From positions 19,336 to 83,335 of the forward strand of contig NZ_BAGD01000032.1 of assembly GCF_000308635.1 (NCBI RefSeq): 64,000 nt of DNA, read 5' to 3'. Under the pieces are notes generated by a model, which was not told the DNA's origin, made no database searches, and saw only the letters and a list, made by a program, of their open reading frames with translations. Shown here in pieces: positions 45,854-54,769 of the stretch (position 1 is its first letter; each line of letters begins with the position of its first letter). The stretch comes from Nocardia otitidiscaviarum NBRC 14405. Lineage in GTDB: Bacteria > Actinomycetota > Actinomycetes > Mycobacteriales > Mycobacteriaceae. The position numbers were made by a program, and so were the translations under genes.

Positions 45854-46297
45854 ATGACCATCAAGTTGCACCACCTGCGTCCTGCCCCGGGAGCCAAGAC
45901 CGAGAAGACCCGTGTGGGTCGCGGTGAGGCGTCCAAGGGTAAGACCGCGGGCCGCGGTACCAAGGGTACGAAGGCTCGCAAGAACGTTCCCGTCCGCTTC
46001 GAGGGCGGGCAGATGCCGATCCACATGCGTCTGCCCAAGCTGAAGGGCTTCACCAACCCGTTCCGCACCGAGTACCAGGTCGTGAACGTCGGTGATATCG
46101 CCGCGAAGTTCCCCCAGGGCGGCGAGATCGGCAAGGCCGAGCTGGTCGCCGCGGGCCTCGTTCGCAAGAACGAGCTCGTGAAGGTGCTCGGCGAGGGCGA
46201 AATCGGTGTGGCCGTTCAGGTTTCCGCCGACAAGTTCTCCGGCTCCGCCAAGGAGAAGATCACCGCGGCCGGTGGCACTGCCACCGAGCTGGCCTGA
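45854..46297 (+). CDS. rplO: Ribosomal protein uL15
   Basis: A 147-residue protein with [40 protein letters not shown] and [20 protein letters not shown], the Gly-rich N-terminal half of uL15, then a compact C-terminal domain ([20 protein letters not shown]). It is the last ribosomal gene here. A 13-bp hairpin separates it from secY. Confidence 0.97.
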   Translation: MTIKLHHLRPAPGAKTEKTRVGRGEASKGKTAGRGTKGTKARKNVPVRFEGGQMPIHMRLPKLKGFTNPFRTEYQVVNVGDIAAKFPQGGEIGKAELVAAGLVRKNELVKVLGEGEIGVAVQVSADKFSGSAKEKITAAGGTATELA

Positions 46298-46317
46298 CGG
46301 TAGGCTGAAAACACAGC

Positions 46318-46350
46318 GGCACCGGACGAGTGGAGAGCTCGTCCGGTGCC
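46318..46350 (+). terminator. Hairpin between rplO and secY
   Basis: GGCACCGGACGAG pairs perfectly with CTCGTCCGGTGCC (13 bp) around a 7-nt loop (TGGAGAG), 20 nt after the rplO stop. It is followed by ACTGTTAAAG rather than a T-run. It may be a full or partial terminator, lowering secY-adk-map transcription relative to the ribosomal genes. I could not identify a clear secY promoter in the 104 nt that follow. Confidence 0.65.
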
Positions 46351-46454
46351 ACTGTTAAAGTTCAAGTGTTGTCTGCCAACACCGTCATGGGGATCGGCGT
46401 TTCCCGCAATCGCTGAAGCCATGGCCTGACCCATGTCGTTAGCCAGGAGGATCT

Positions 46455-47774
46455 GTGCTTTCCGCCTTCGTGTCGGCTTTCCGGACCCCGGACTTACGGC
46501 GGAAGATTCTCTTCACGCTGGGCCTCGTCGCGCTCTACCGCGTCGGTGCCGCGCTGCCCTCACCGGGCGTCGACTACCAGAACATCCAGAAGTGTGTGGA
46601 TCTGGTCTCCGGTGGTGATTCCGCCGGTATCTACCAGCTCATCAATCTTTTCTCCGGCGGCGCGCTGCTGCAGCTGTCCGTGTTCGCGATCGGCATCATG
46701 CCCTACATCACCGCGAGCATCATCATCCAGCTGCTGACCGTCGTCATTCCGCGGTTCGAGGAACTGCGTAAAGAAGGCCAAGCGGGTCAGACGAAAATGA
46801 CCCAATACACCCGGTACCTGTCGATCGCGCTGGCGGTCCTGCAGGCGACGGGTCTGGTGGCGCTCGCAGCGCGCGGACAGCTGCTGCGCGGGTGCCCCGA
46901 CGACATCCTGGCCGATACCTCCATCTTCGGCATGATCATCATCGTGCTGGTCATGACCGCCGGTGCGGCGCTGGTCATGTGGTTCGGTGAGCAGATCACC
47001 GAAAAGGGCGTCGGCAACGGTATGTCGCTGCTCATCTTCGCCGGTATCGCGGCTCGCATTCCGTCCGAGGGCAAGATGATCTGGGACAGCGGGTCCCACA
47101 TGAAGTTCGCCCTGGTCGTACTGGCCGCCTTCGCGGTCATCGTCGCGGTCATCTTCGTGGAGCAGGGTCAGCGCCGGATTCCGGTGCAGTACGCCAAGCG
47201 CGTGGTGGGCCGCAAGATGTACGGCGGTTCGTCGACCTACCTGCCGCTCAAGGTCAACCAGGCCGGTGTCATCCCGGTGATCTTCGCGTCCTCGCTGCTG
47301 TACCTGCCGAACCTGGTGGCGCAGCTGACGCAGGACACCTCCGGCGATCCCGCCTGGTGGCAGGAGCAGATCCAGAAGTATCTGGTCAATCCGAGCAACC
47401 CGGTGTACGTGACGATCTACTTCGCGTTGATCGTGTTCTTCACCTACTTCTACGTCGCGATCACCTTCAATCCGGAGGAGCGCGCGGACGAGATGAAGAA
47501 ATTCGGCGGCTTCATTCCGGGTTACCGTCCGGGCAAGCCGACCGCGGACTATCTGAACTTCGTGCTGAGCCGCATCACCCTGCCGGGCTCCATCTACCTC
47601 GGCGCGGTGGCGGTGCTGCCGAATGTCTTCCTCAATATGGGCAATAACACCGGTGTGCAGAACTTGCCGTTCGGCGGTACTGCGGTGCTGATCATCGTGT
47701 CCGTCGGCCTCGATACGGTCAAGCAGATCGAGAGCCAGCTGATGAATCGAAATTACGAAGGGTTCCTCAAGTGA
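46455..47774 (+). CDS. secY: Protein translocase subunit SecY
   Basis: A 439-residue membrane protein with ten TM segments, beginning [20 protein letters not shown]. Landmarks are [20 protein letters not shown] (TM2 region), [20 protein letters not shown], the cytoplasmic loop [20 protein letters not shown] and [20 protein letters not shown]. SecY is the channel of the Sec translocon with SecE and SecG. The GTG start follows CCAGGAGGATCT. The stop overlaps the adk start (GTGA). Confidence 0.98.
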   Translation: MLSAFVSAFRTPDLRRKILFTLGLVALYRVGAALPSPGVDYQNIQKCVDLVSGGDSAGIYQLINLFSGGALLQLSVFAIGIMPYITASIIIQLLTVVIPRFEELRKEGQAGQTKMTQYTRYLSIALAVLQATGLVALAARGQLLRGCPDDILADTSIFGMIIIVLVMTAGAALVMWFGEQITEKGVGNGMSLLIFAGIAARIPSEGKMIWDSGSHMKFALVVLAAFAVIVAVIFVEQGQRRIPVQYAKRVVGRKMYGGSSTYLPLKVNQAGVIPVIFASSLLYLPNLVAQLTQDTSGDPAWWQEQIQKYLVNPSNPVYVTIYFALIVFFTYFYVAITFNPEERADEMKKFGGFIPGYRPGKPTADYLNFVLSRITLPGSIYLGAVAVLPNVFLNMGNNTGVQNLPFGGTAVLIIVSVGLDTVKQIESQLMNRNYEGFLK

Positions 47775-48316
47775 GAGTTGTTCTGCTCGGACCGCCGGGG
47801 GCTGGCAAGGGTACGCAGGCCGTTCTGCTGTCGGAAAAGCTGGGTGTGCCGCACATCTCCACCGGGGATCTCTTCCGCGCCAACATCAGCCAGCAGACCG
47901 CGCTGGGTCGCGAGGCGCAGAAGTACATGGACGCCGGGAACCTGGTTCCCAGCGATGTCACCAATCGCATGGTCGAGGCCCGCATCGCCGAACCGGACGC
48001 GGTGAACGGCTTCGTGCTGGACGGCTACCCGCGCACCGTCGATCAGGCGGAGGCGCTGGAGAAGATGCTGACCCAGGCCGACAAGAAGCTGGACGCGGTG
48101 CTCTGCTTTGTGGTCGCCGAGGACGTGGTGGTGGAGCGCATGCTCGCCCGCGGCCGCGCCGACGACAACGAGGAGACCATCCGCAACCGCATGCGCGTCT
48201 ACCGCGAGGAGACCGAGCCGCTGCTCGAGCATTACGACGGGCTGGTGGTGACGGTCGAGGGCGTCGGCGAGATCGATGAAGTGAACGCGCGGGCGCTCGA
48301 AGCGCTGGGTCGCTGA
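47771..48316 (+). CDS. adk: Adenylate kinase
   Basis: A 181-residue enzyme with the P-loop [20 protein letters not shown], the AMP site [40 protein letters not shown] and [20 protein letters not shown]. It lacks the zinc-type insertion of the LID domain, as expected for the short actinobacterial form. It interconverts AMP and ATP with 2 ADP. The GTG start overlaps secY by four bases. The map ATG follows the stop directly. Confidence 0.97.
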   Translation: MRVVLLGPPGAGKGTQAVLLSEKLGVPHISTGDLFRANISQQTALGREAQKYMDAGNLVPSDVTNRMVEARIAEPDAVNGFVLDGYPRTVDQAEALEKMLTQADKKLDAVLCFVVAEDVVVERMLARGRADDNEETIRNRMRVYREETEPLLEHYDGLVVTVEGVGEIDEVNARALEALGR

Positions 48317-49117
48317 ATGGTCTTCGGGCGCAAGCACAAGAAGGTGGTGCCGTTCCGCACCGCCGGTGAACTGGACGCCATGACGGCGGCCGGCGCTGTC
48401 GTCGGCCGCGCCCTGGTGGCGGTGCGCAACGCCGCCAAGCCCGGGGTCTCCACCCTGGAGCTGGACGAGGTGGCCGAGCAGGTGATCCGCGAGGCCGGGG
48501 CGATCCCGTCGTTCAAGGGCTACCACGGCTTCCCCGGCTCCATCTGTTCATCGGTCAACGACCGGGTGGTGCACGGCATCCCGTCGACCGAGGATGTGCT
48601 GGCCGAGGGCGATCTGGTGTCCATCGACTGCGGCGCGATCCTCGACGGCTGGCACGGCGATTCGGCGTGGACCTTCGGTGTCGGCAGCCTCATCGAGGCC
48701 GACCGGCTGCTGAGCGAGGCCACCAAGATGTCCATGGAGGCCGGGATCGCCGCCATGGTGGCGGGCAACCGCCTCACCGACGTCTCGCACGCCATCGAAC
48801 TCGGCACCCGCGCTGCCGAGGCCGAGCACGGCCGCGCCTACGGCATCGTCGACGGCTACGGCGGCCACGCCATCGGCCGCGAAATGCATATGGACCCCTT
48901 CCTCCCCAACGAGGGCAAGCCCGGTAAGGGCCCCACCCTCGTGGTCGGTTCGGTCCTGGCCATCGAGCCCATGCTCACTCTCGGCACCACGGAAACCAAG
49001 ACCCTGGAAGACGACTGGACCGTGGTCACCACCGACGGCTCCCGCGCCGCCCACTGGGAGCACACGGTCGCCGTCACCGAGGACGGCCCCCGCATCCTGA
49101 CTCTGCGCCCGGAGTAG
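48317..49117 (+). CDS. map: Type I methionine aminopeptidase
   Basis: A 266-residue M24 enzyme with [20 protein letters not shown], the metal-ligand aspartates in [20 protein letters not shown], the His in [17 protein letters not shown], and the two Glu in [11 protein letters not shown] and [14 protein letters not shown]. It removes initiator methionine from new proteins. The order secY-adk-map is typical for high-GC Gram-positive bacteria. The ATG touches the adk stop. A 13-bp hairpin follows. Confidence 0.97.
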   Translation: MVFGRKHKKVVPFRTAGELDAMTAAGAVVGRALVAVRNAAKPGVSTLELDEVAEQVIREAGAIPSFKGYHGFPGSICSSVNDRVVHGIPSTEDVLAEGDLVSIDCGAILDGWHGDSAWTFGVGSLIEADRLLSEATKMSMEAGIAAMVAGNRLTDVSHAIELGTRAAEAEHGRAYGIVDGYGGHAIGREMHMDPFLPNEGKPGKGPTLVVGSVLAIEPMLTLGTTETKTLEDDWTVVTTDGSRAAHWEHTVAVTEDGPRILTLRPE

Positions 49118-49127
49118 ACGGCATGCC

Positions 49128-49167
49128 CGAAGGCACCCGCATCGGCCACGCTGAGCGGGTGCCTTCG
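49128..49167 (+). terminator. Hairpin after map
   Basis: CGAAGGCACCCGC pairs perfectly with GCGGGTGCCTTCG (13 bp) across a 14-nt loop, starting 10 nt after the stop. Confidence 0.7.
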
Positions 49168-49280
49168 CCTATACGAGGGCCCGGTGACCCTGCGCGGCGA
49201 GGAGCCCATCCGCACCGATGCCGCTGGATCTCCGAGGTGGTGCCCGCCACCCGGGACCTGTGCGCCTGAATCTCCGGGGA

Positions 49281-49883
49281 CTAGAACCGGATATGTCGGA
49301 TGCCAACTCCGGCCCGCCGCAGCCGGGCACGGAATCGGCCGTCGGTATTCGGCGCGAGCCGGAGTCCGCAGGATTCGGCTATTCGATCGGCCACCTGCGT
49401 GACCCCGATGTCGTCGGTGTGAATGTGCTCGGCGAACTCGGTGTCTTGGAGCGCGTCCAGGCAGCGGTCCACATTGGCGGCGGCGAAGGTGTCGCCGCGC
49501 AGACCGAGTCGGATCAGGGAACGCTCCCGCAGACGCTCGAGGACGGTTTCGCGACGGGCCAACAGGGCGAAGTGCTTGACGTCATGGCCGGTTTCGCGCA
49601 GTCGGCCGACCGTCTCGGCGAAGTAGGCCGGGTTCACTACGGTCATCGGGGCAATGACGGTTCCGTCGTGCTCGTTCAGCACCAGATCCAGCACCTCGAA
49701 CACCCCCTGCCGCCAGGCGGGCAGGTCCTGGAAGTCGCCGCGCAGCGCGCGCGGCATGGTCCGGTGCAGCCCGAATCCCACCATTTCCGGATCGCACACC
49801 ACACTGCCGGGCAGGCGGCGATGGAGTTCGTATGCGGTCTGGGTCTTGCCGCCCCCGAAGGGGCCGTTGATCCACACGAGCAT
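49281..49883 (-). CDS. TmrB-like P-loop ATP-binding protein
   Basis: A 200-residue protein aligning over its length with Bacillus TmrB as I remember it: MLVWINGPFGGGKTQTAYEL (P-loop at residues 7-14), GSVVCDPEMVGFGLHR, GTVIAPMTVVNPAYFAETVG, HFALLARRETVLERLRERS, NVDRCLDALQDTEFAEHIHT and a C-terminal RRAGVGIRHIRF. TmrB binds ATP and tunicamycin and gives resistance. Whether this homologue does so is open; many bacteria carry relatives without a known role. The ATG at 49881-49883 matches the TmrB N-terminus; a GTG three codons upstream is possible. It lies 54 bp behind dtd on the minus strand. Confidence 0.85.
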   Translation of the reverse strand: MLVWINGPFGGGKTQTAYELHRRLPGSVVCDPEMVGFGLHRTMPRALRGDFQDLPAWRQGVFEVLDLVLNEHDGTVIAPMTVVNPAYFAETVGRLRETGHDVKHFALLARRETVLERLRERSLIRLGLRGDTFAAANVDRCLDALQDTEFAEHIHTDDIGVTQVADRIAESCGLRLAPNTDGRFRARLRRAGVGIRHIRF

Positions 49884-49937
49884 GACCGCCACAGTACCGA
49901 GGGAGCAGGCCGCCGCGCGGTCACGCCGAATCCGGGG

Positions 49938-50381
49938 TCAGCCTTCCAGCAACAGCGTGACCGGGCCGTCGTTGACCAGCTCCACGTGCATATGCGCGCC
50001 GAACCGCCCGGTCGCGACCGTCGCACCGAGTTCACGCAGGGTGGTGGCGAAGGCGTCGACCAAGGGTTCGGCCACCGATCCCGGGGCAGCGGCCGACCAG
50101 GAGGGCCGACGACCCTTGGCGGTGTCGGCGTAGAGGGTGAACTGACTGATGACGAGAATGGGCGCGTCGAGATCAGCGGCGGAGCGTTCACCATCGAGGA
50201 TGCGCAGCCGAAACAGCTTGTCGGCCAGAGCTTTCGCGGTGGCACCGGTATCGCTGTGGGTGACGCCGACGAGCGCGACCAGGCCGTGCGGCGCACCGTG
50301 CCCGGCCGGATCGATCCGACCCACCACCTCACCGTCGACGGAGACCGCCGCCGAACTCACCCGCTGCACCAGTACTCGCAC
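49938..50381 (-). CDS. dtd: D-aminoacyl-tRNA deacylase
   Basis: A 147-residue enzyme starting [20 protein letters not shown], with the active-site motifs [20 protein letters not shown] and [13 protein letters not shown] (NxGPVT type). DTD removes D-amino acids, and glycine mischarged on tRNA-Ala. The GTG at 50381 matches the family N-terminus; an ATG at 50399 would add MERSGS. It is the next gene after the thiolase on the minus strand, 36 bp on, but is probably unrelated to its pathway. Confidence 0.93.
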   Translation of the reverse strand: MRVLVQRVSSAAVSVDGEVVGRIDPAGHGAPHGLVALVGVTHSDTGATAKALADKLFRLRILDGERSAADLDAPILVISQFTLYADTAKGRRPSWSAAAPGSVAEPLVDAFATTLRELGATVATGRFGAHMHVELVNDGPVTLLLEG

Positions 50382-50417
50382 GGAACCCGATCTTTCCATC
50401 CCATGCGCGTCGATCGT

Positions 50418-51635
50418 TCACGCGGCCTCGACCACGAAGCTGGCGACCGTGGTCGCGCTGCCGCCGATATTGACGGTGGCGTAGCGGCGGGCTCCGGGGA
50501 GTTGGCAGTCGCCCGCTTGGTCGGTGACCTGCCGGTAGGCGTCGAGGAGCATGCGGACGCCGGTCGCGCCGACGGGGTGGCCGATGCCGATGAGGCCGCC
50601 GCCGGGGTTGATCGGGGTGGTTCCGTCGCGGGCGATCGCGCCGGATTCGATGGCCTTCCAGCTCTCGCCGGGCGGTGTGAGGCCGAGGTGGTCGATGGCG
50701 AGGTATTCGGACATGGAGAAGCAGTCGTGTACCTCGATGCCGTCCACCTCGGTGATATCGGTGAGGTGGGCGCGGTCGAGGGCGTCGCGCACGGTCTGCC
50801 GCAGGTGCGGGAACACGTAGGGGTCGTCGACGGCGGCGCGGAGTTTGGCGTCCAGGGGCAGACCGACGGTGCGATGCCCCCAACCGGTGATCGTCGCGTA
50901 CGGCACACCGCCACGCCGTTGCAGGAACCGATCCGAGACCAGCACCACGCCCGCCGCCCCATCGGTCATCTGGCTGCAATCCTGGCGGCGCAGCATCCCG
51001 GCCACCGGTGGGTTGGCGGTGTCGTCGGCGGTGAAGCTCTCGGCCGTGAACGACCAATCGCGGGTCTGCGCCAGCGGATTGGCGCGGGCATTGCCGATAT
51101 TGAGTTCGCTGATCGCGCGCAGGTGGGCGGCGTCGAGCCCGTACCGGCGGTCGTATTCGTCGGCGATGGCGGCGAACATGGTCGGCCACACGAAGTCGGT
51201 GTCCGGTGCCTCGTGTCCGGCCCAGGCGGCGGCCCCCAGATGGCGGGCGGCCTGCGCGCCGGGCACCGTCTTCTCCAGCTCCGCGCCGAGCACGAGCGCA
51301 CAGTCGTAGCGTCCGGATTCCAGATCGGCCATGGCGGCCAGCACGGCCATACTGCCGGAGGCGCAGGCGGCCTCGTGTCGGCTGGCGGGTACGCCCCACA
51401 GTTCGGGCAGTACGGTCGCGGGCATGCCGCCGAGCTGCCCCTGCCCGGTGAACAGCTGGCCGAAGGCATTGCCTACGTGCACAACGCCGATATCGGACGC
51501 GTCGATTCGCGCGGCTTCCACTGTGCGCGATATGTTCTCACCGATCAGCGCGTCGAACTCGCGGTCGGCCCGGTGCCAGTTGACGGCGAAATCGGTCTGG
51601 CTACCACCGAGGATGTGAACAGCATTGGTGGACAT
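50418..51635 (-). CDS. SCP-x/thiolase-family enzyme
   Basis: A 405-residue protein of the SCP-x-like thiolase group: HILGGSQTDFAVNWHRADRE, active-site Cys91 in SRHEAACASGSMAVLAAMAD, IEVHDCFSMSEYLAIDHLGL, and the C-terminal GGLIGIGHPVGATGVRMLLD and NIGGSATTVASF. Such enzymes cleave 3-oxoacyl-CoAs, often branched, sterol-derived or aromatic. The ATG follows AGGAG. It starts 8 bp after the acyl-CoA ligase stop and is the last catabolic gene of the minus-strand operon. Confidence 0.9.
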   Translation of the reverse strand: MSTNAVHILGGSQTDFAVNWHRADREFDALIGENISRTVEAARIDASDIGVVHVGNAFGQLFTGQGQLGGMPATVLPELWGVPASRHEAACASGSMAVLAAMADLESGRYDCALVLGAELEKTVPGAQAARHLGAAAWAGHEAPDTDFVWPTMFAAIADEYDRRYGLDAAHLRAISELNIGNARANPLAQTRDWSFTAESFTADDTANPPVAGMLRRQDCSQMTDGAAGVVLVSDRFLQRRGGVPYATITGWGHRTVGLPLDAKLRAAVDDPYVFPHLRQTVRDALDRAHLTDITEVDGIEVHDCFSMSEYLAIDHLGLTPPGESWKAIESGAIARDGTTPINPGGGLIGIGHPVGATGVRMLLDAYRQVTDQAGDCQLPGARRYATVNIGGSATTVASFVVEAA

Positions 51636-51643
51636 GTGAACTC

Positions 51644-53344
51644 CTAATCCTGGGCGGCGAGAGTGTCGCGCAGCTCCCGCCGCAGAATCTTGCCGACCGG
51701 GTTGCGCGGCAGCGCCTCGACGAGCTCGAGCCGTTCGGGCAGTTTGAACGAGGCCACCTCCAGTGCCCGCAGATGTGCGACCAGATCGGCGAGGGTGACG
51801 GTGGCCCCGGCCGCGGGCACCACGAAGGCGCAGCACTTCTCACCGAGCACCGGATCCGGATATCCGACGACCGCCACCTCCGCCACCCCGGGATGATCGG
51901 TGAGCAGCCCTTCGATCTCCGCGGGCGCGATATTCATCCCGCCGCGAATGATGATCTCCTTCGCCCGGTCCACGAATCGCAGATACCGCCCGTCCTCGCC
52001 GCGGAGCTCGAAAATGTCACCACTGCACAGGAATCCGTCCGCGTCGAACGGTTCCGTGGCGGCGGCGCCCGGCAAATATCCGCCGAATACGGCCGGGCCA
52101 CGCAACCGCAGCTCACCCCGCCCGCCGGGTTCGGTCACCGTCTTGCCGGTGGTGAGATCGACCAGCTTGACCGCCGTGCTCTCGGCCAGCCGCGTGGACC
52201 ACCGCACCCCGGGCGCTCCGTAGTGCGGCAGATGCTGCGCCCGCATGGTCGGGTCCGGAATGTCGGCGGGCGCGCCGAGCAGGCATACGCCCTCGTTGGA
52301 CCCGAAATAGTTGAGCACCTCGATTCCGAACTCCTCCTGCCAGCGGCGCACCACACCCGGTGGCAGCGGTGCCCCGCCCGAGCCCACCCGCCGCAGCGAG
52401 CCGAGGTCGGTGCTCGCCCGCAGCGCGTCGTTCTGCACGAGCATGGTGAGCAGCGCGGGCGGCATGCTGGTGTGGGTGACGCGGTGCTTGGCGATCTGCC
52501 CGAAGAACACCGGCAGGTCCAGCGGTTGGTGCTGCACCAGATGTCCGCCCACCAGCAGCCACGGCAGGAACGAGCCCGCGAACCCGGCCATGTTCACCAT
52601 GGGAAAGGGGTTGAGCACCACCGCGTCCGGGGTGAGCTGGAGCCCGTCCTGTACCCCGCGCGCCATGGCCAGCCAGTCCCCGTGACAGCGTGGCACCCCT
52701 TTCGGTGCGGCCTCGGTGCCGCTGGTCCAGCAGATGGTGACCCGGTCGTTGACCGTCACCGCCAGCCCGGACTCGTACTCGCGCACCCGCTCTCGCGCCG
52801 CGGTGTCCGTCTCGTCCAGGACGACGGCGCCATTCGCCGCATCGGGTCCGAAGGCGAAGACAGTCCGCACCACCTCGCCCGCCTCGAGTGCGAGCTTCCG
52901 GTCGGCCAGCCGCCCCACCGTGATGACGGCGGTCGCGCCGGTGGCGGCCACGATGCCGGAGAGTTCGTGCCGCCGATAGGAGACAGGCATGGGGGTGGCC
53001 ACCGCGCCGAGCCGCCACAGCGCGAAGTACACGGCCGTGAGCGCCACCGAGTTCGGCAGCAGGACGGCGACGGTATCGCCCTGCCGAACCCCGTGCGCGA
53101 ACAGTACGCTCGTCAGATCGAGGGTGTAGTCGTCGAATTCGCGCCAGGAGAGGGTGCGCGGCGCGGCGCCGGTGAGGTCGGCGAGATTGGCCGGATCGCT
53201 GACGGCCGCCGCATCGGGTGTCGCGTCGACTCGTCGCCGCAGCGCCTGCGGCAGCGTCTCCGGTTCCCACCACCCTCGGTCGAGGTAGTGGCGGACGGTC
53301 TCGTCGGGGTGGCAGGTGGGGATGGGGCGGGCTGACTCGGACAT
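51644..53344 (-). CDS. Acyl-CoA ligase (ANL superfamily)
   Basis: A 566-residue ligase with all core motifs: RVTICWTSGTEAAPKGVPRC (nucleotide loop), NYFGSNEGVCLLG, FLCSGDIFELRGEDGRYLRF, VDRAKEIIIRGGMNIAPAEI and the catalytic Lys in LPRNPVGKILRREL. It should activate a carboxylic acid to its CoA ester through an acyl-AMP. Between a thiolase on each side, the likely substrate is an acid from oxidative cleavage of a carotenoid- or stilbene-like compound; that is inference. The gaps to its neighbours are 25 and 8 bp, so it is co-transcribed. Confidence 0.92.
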   Translation of the reverse strand: MSESARPIPTCHPDETVRHYLDRGWWEPETLPQALRRRVDATPDAAAVSDPANLADLTGAAPRTLSWREFDDYTLDLTSVLFAHGVRQGDTVAVLLPNSVALTAVYFALWRLGAVATPMPVSYRRHELSGIVAATGATAVITVGRLADRKLALEAGEVVRTVFAFGPDAANGAVVLDETDTAARERVREYESGLAVTVNDRVTICWTSGTEAAPKGVPRCHGDWLAMARGVQDGLQLTPDAVVLNPFPMVNMAGFAGSFLPWLLVGGHLVQHQPLDLPVFFGQIAKHRVTHTSMPPALLTMLVQNDALRASTDLGSLRRVGSGGAPLPPGVVRRWQEEFGIEVLNYFGSNEGVCLLGAPADIPDPTMRAQHLPHYGAPGVRWSTRLAESTAVKLVDLTTGKTVTEPGGRGELRLRGPAVFGGYLPGAAATEPFDADGFLCSGDIFELRGEDGRYLRFVDRAKEIIIRGGMNIAPAEIEGLLTDHPGVAEVAVVGYPDPVLGEKCCAFVVPAAGATVTLADLVAHLRALEVASFKLPERLELVEALPRNPVGKILRRELRDTLAAQD

Positions 53345-53369
53345 CGTTGTTCCTGAGGGGGAGTGGTGA

Positions 53370-54551
53370 CTAGTGGAGACGTCGCAGCACCATGGCCGCA
53401 CCCAAGCCGAGGGCCGCGGGAATGGTGACGAGTGCGAATTCGCCGTCGATGCGGGCGAGTTCGTCGAGGGCCTGGGCGATGAGGATCCCTCCGGTCGCAC
53501 CGAGCGGATGGCCGACCGCGACCGCGCCGCCGTTCGGATTCACCCGCTTCGGATCGAGCCCGAGTTCGCGGGTGAGCACCAGCGGGGTGACGGCGAATGA
53601 TTCGTTGACCTCCGCCACATCGAGATCGGCGGCGTCGATACCGGCGCGGCGCAGTGCTTTCCGAGCGGCGGTGACCGGTGCGGTGAGCAGCGGGGAGCGC
53701 ACGGCGGTCTGCGCGGTGCCGACGATCTGGGCGAGGGGTCGGCGGCCGAGAGTGTCGGTGGCGGCGAGATTGCCGATGACGACCGCCGATGCGCCATCCG
53801 CCAATTGCGGTGCGGTCGCCAGGGTGTGCAGTCCCGCCGCCGGGCGGGGTGCGTCCGGCAGCCGGCGCGCGACCCGATCCCAGCCGGCATCCTCCCCGAA
53901 AAGCGCCGGCAGCGCCCCGAAATCGGCTGTGTCGGCGTCGGGCCGCGCGCCCTCGTCGGTGTAGAGCAGGACGGTGCCGCCCTTGCGGGCCGGGATCACG
54001 GAGCGGGATACCGTGGCGGCGGCTCGACGATGGGACGTCACAGCGTAGGCATCCAGTTCTTCCCGTTGGATCCCGTATCCGGCGGCGGTCAGATCCGCCG
54101 AGACCCCGATGGTCACGAACCCGGTGCGTTCACCGAGGTCCGCGTCGGTGGCGATGGCGGGCCGGTCCGAGAGCATCGGCACTCGCGACATCGACTCGAC
54201 CCCGCCCGCCACGATCACATCGGCGTATCCGGCCGCCACCCGCGCCGCCGCGCTCTCGATGGCGTCCAGCCCGGAACAGCACAGCCGCGACACCACCCCG
54301 CCCGGCACGGAATCCGGCCACCCGGCCCACAGTTGGGCGGCGCGGGCGATATCGCCCGCCTGCTCGCCCGTCGCGGTATTGACCCCGACGACGACATCGT
54401 CGACCACTTCCGGCGGGCAGCAGCGATTCTCCAGCGCCGTCAGCAGCTGACCGAACATCTCGTACGGCGGCAGTTCGGCGAGGGTGCCCCCGGTTCGGCG
54501 CACCCGCCCGCGCGGCAGTCGCACCGCGTCGTAGATGTAGGCGTCAGCCAC
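53370..54551 (-). CDS. Thiolase lacking the usual C-terminal catalytic Cys
   Basis: A 393-residue enzyme of classical thiolase length: AYIYDAVRLPRGRVRRTGGT, nucleophile Cys91 in VVSRLCCSGLDAIESAAARV, VAGGVESMSRVPML, EVNESFAVTPLVL and PNGGAVAVGHPLGATGGILI. The C-terminal CxGGGxG motif, whose Cys is the second catalytic base, reads IPAALGLGAAMVLR here, so that Cys is missing. Activity may be altered. The GTG at 54551 fits the family N-terminus; earlier starts add a long Arg-rich leader. It is separated by 218 bp from the LLM gene upstream, an unusually wide gap within the operon. Confidence 0.88.
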   Translation of the reverse strand: MADAYIYDAVRLPRGRVRRTGGTLAELPPYEMFGQLLTALENRCCPPEVVDDVVVGVNTATGEQAGDIARAAQLWAGWPDSVPGGVVSRLCCSGLDAIESAAARVAAGYADVIVAGGVESMSRVPMLSDRPAIATDADLGERTGFVTIGVSADLTAAGYGIQREELDAYAVTSHRRAAATVSRSVIPARKGGTVLLYTDEGARPDADTADFGALPALFGEDAGWDRVARRLPDAPRPAAGLHTLATAPQLADGASAVVIGNLAATDTLGRRPLAQIVGTAQTAVRSPLLTAPVTAARKALRRAGIDAADLDVAEVNESFAVTPLVLTRELGLDPKRVNPNGGAVAVGHPLGATGGILIAQALDELARIDGEFALVTIPAALGLGAAMVLRRLH

Positions 54552-54769
54552 GACCCACCGCCTGCGTAGCGACCGCCCCGGCCACAGCGTGGAGCGGCTG
54601 CAACGCGGCTCCCGCGCCCGGCCACGGGGTGGAGACCCGCGCGCGCTTGTCCAGCTGTGGGTACGCGGCTCGGGTGCGCGTGTGCGGCGGTGAGTCCGAG
54701 ACTCGCCTCCTCTTGCCCGGTCGTGGCCCCGTGGACGGCGTCCCGGCGTGGGCCGGTATCGAGCGGGTG

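Noticed and set aside
49218..51647. An 809-codon open frame on the plus strand
   Set aside because: It is antisense to the TmrB-like, dtd and thiolase genes, all of which have family motifs. The translation has no motif.
51773..53335. A 520-codon open frame on the plus strand
   Set aside because: It is a shadow of the acyl-CoA ligase gene, whose complete ANL motifs are on the other strand.
54552..54769. A hidden gene in the 218-bp gap within the catabolic operon
   Set aside because: The frames are Arg/Pro-rich without motifs or credible starts. It may only hold an internal promoter.
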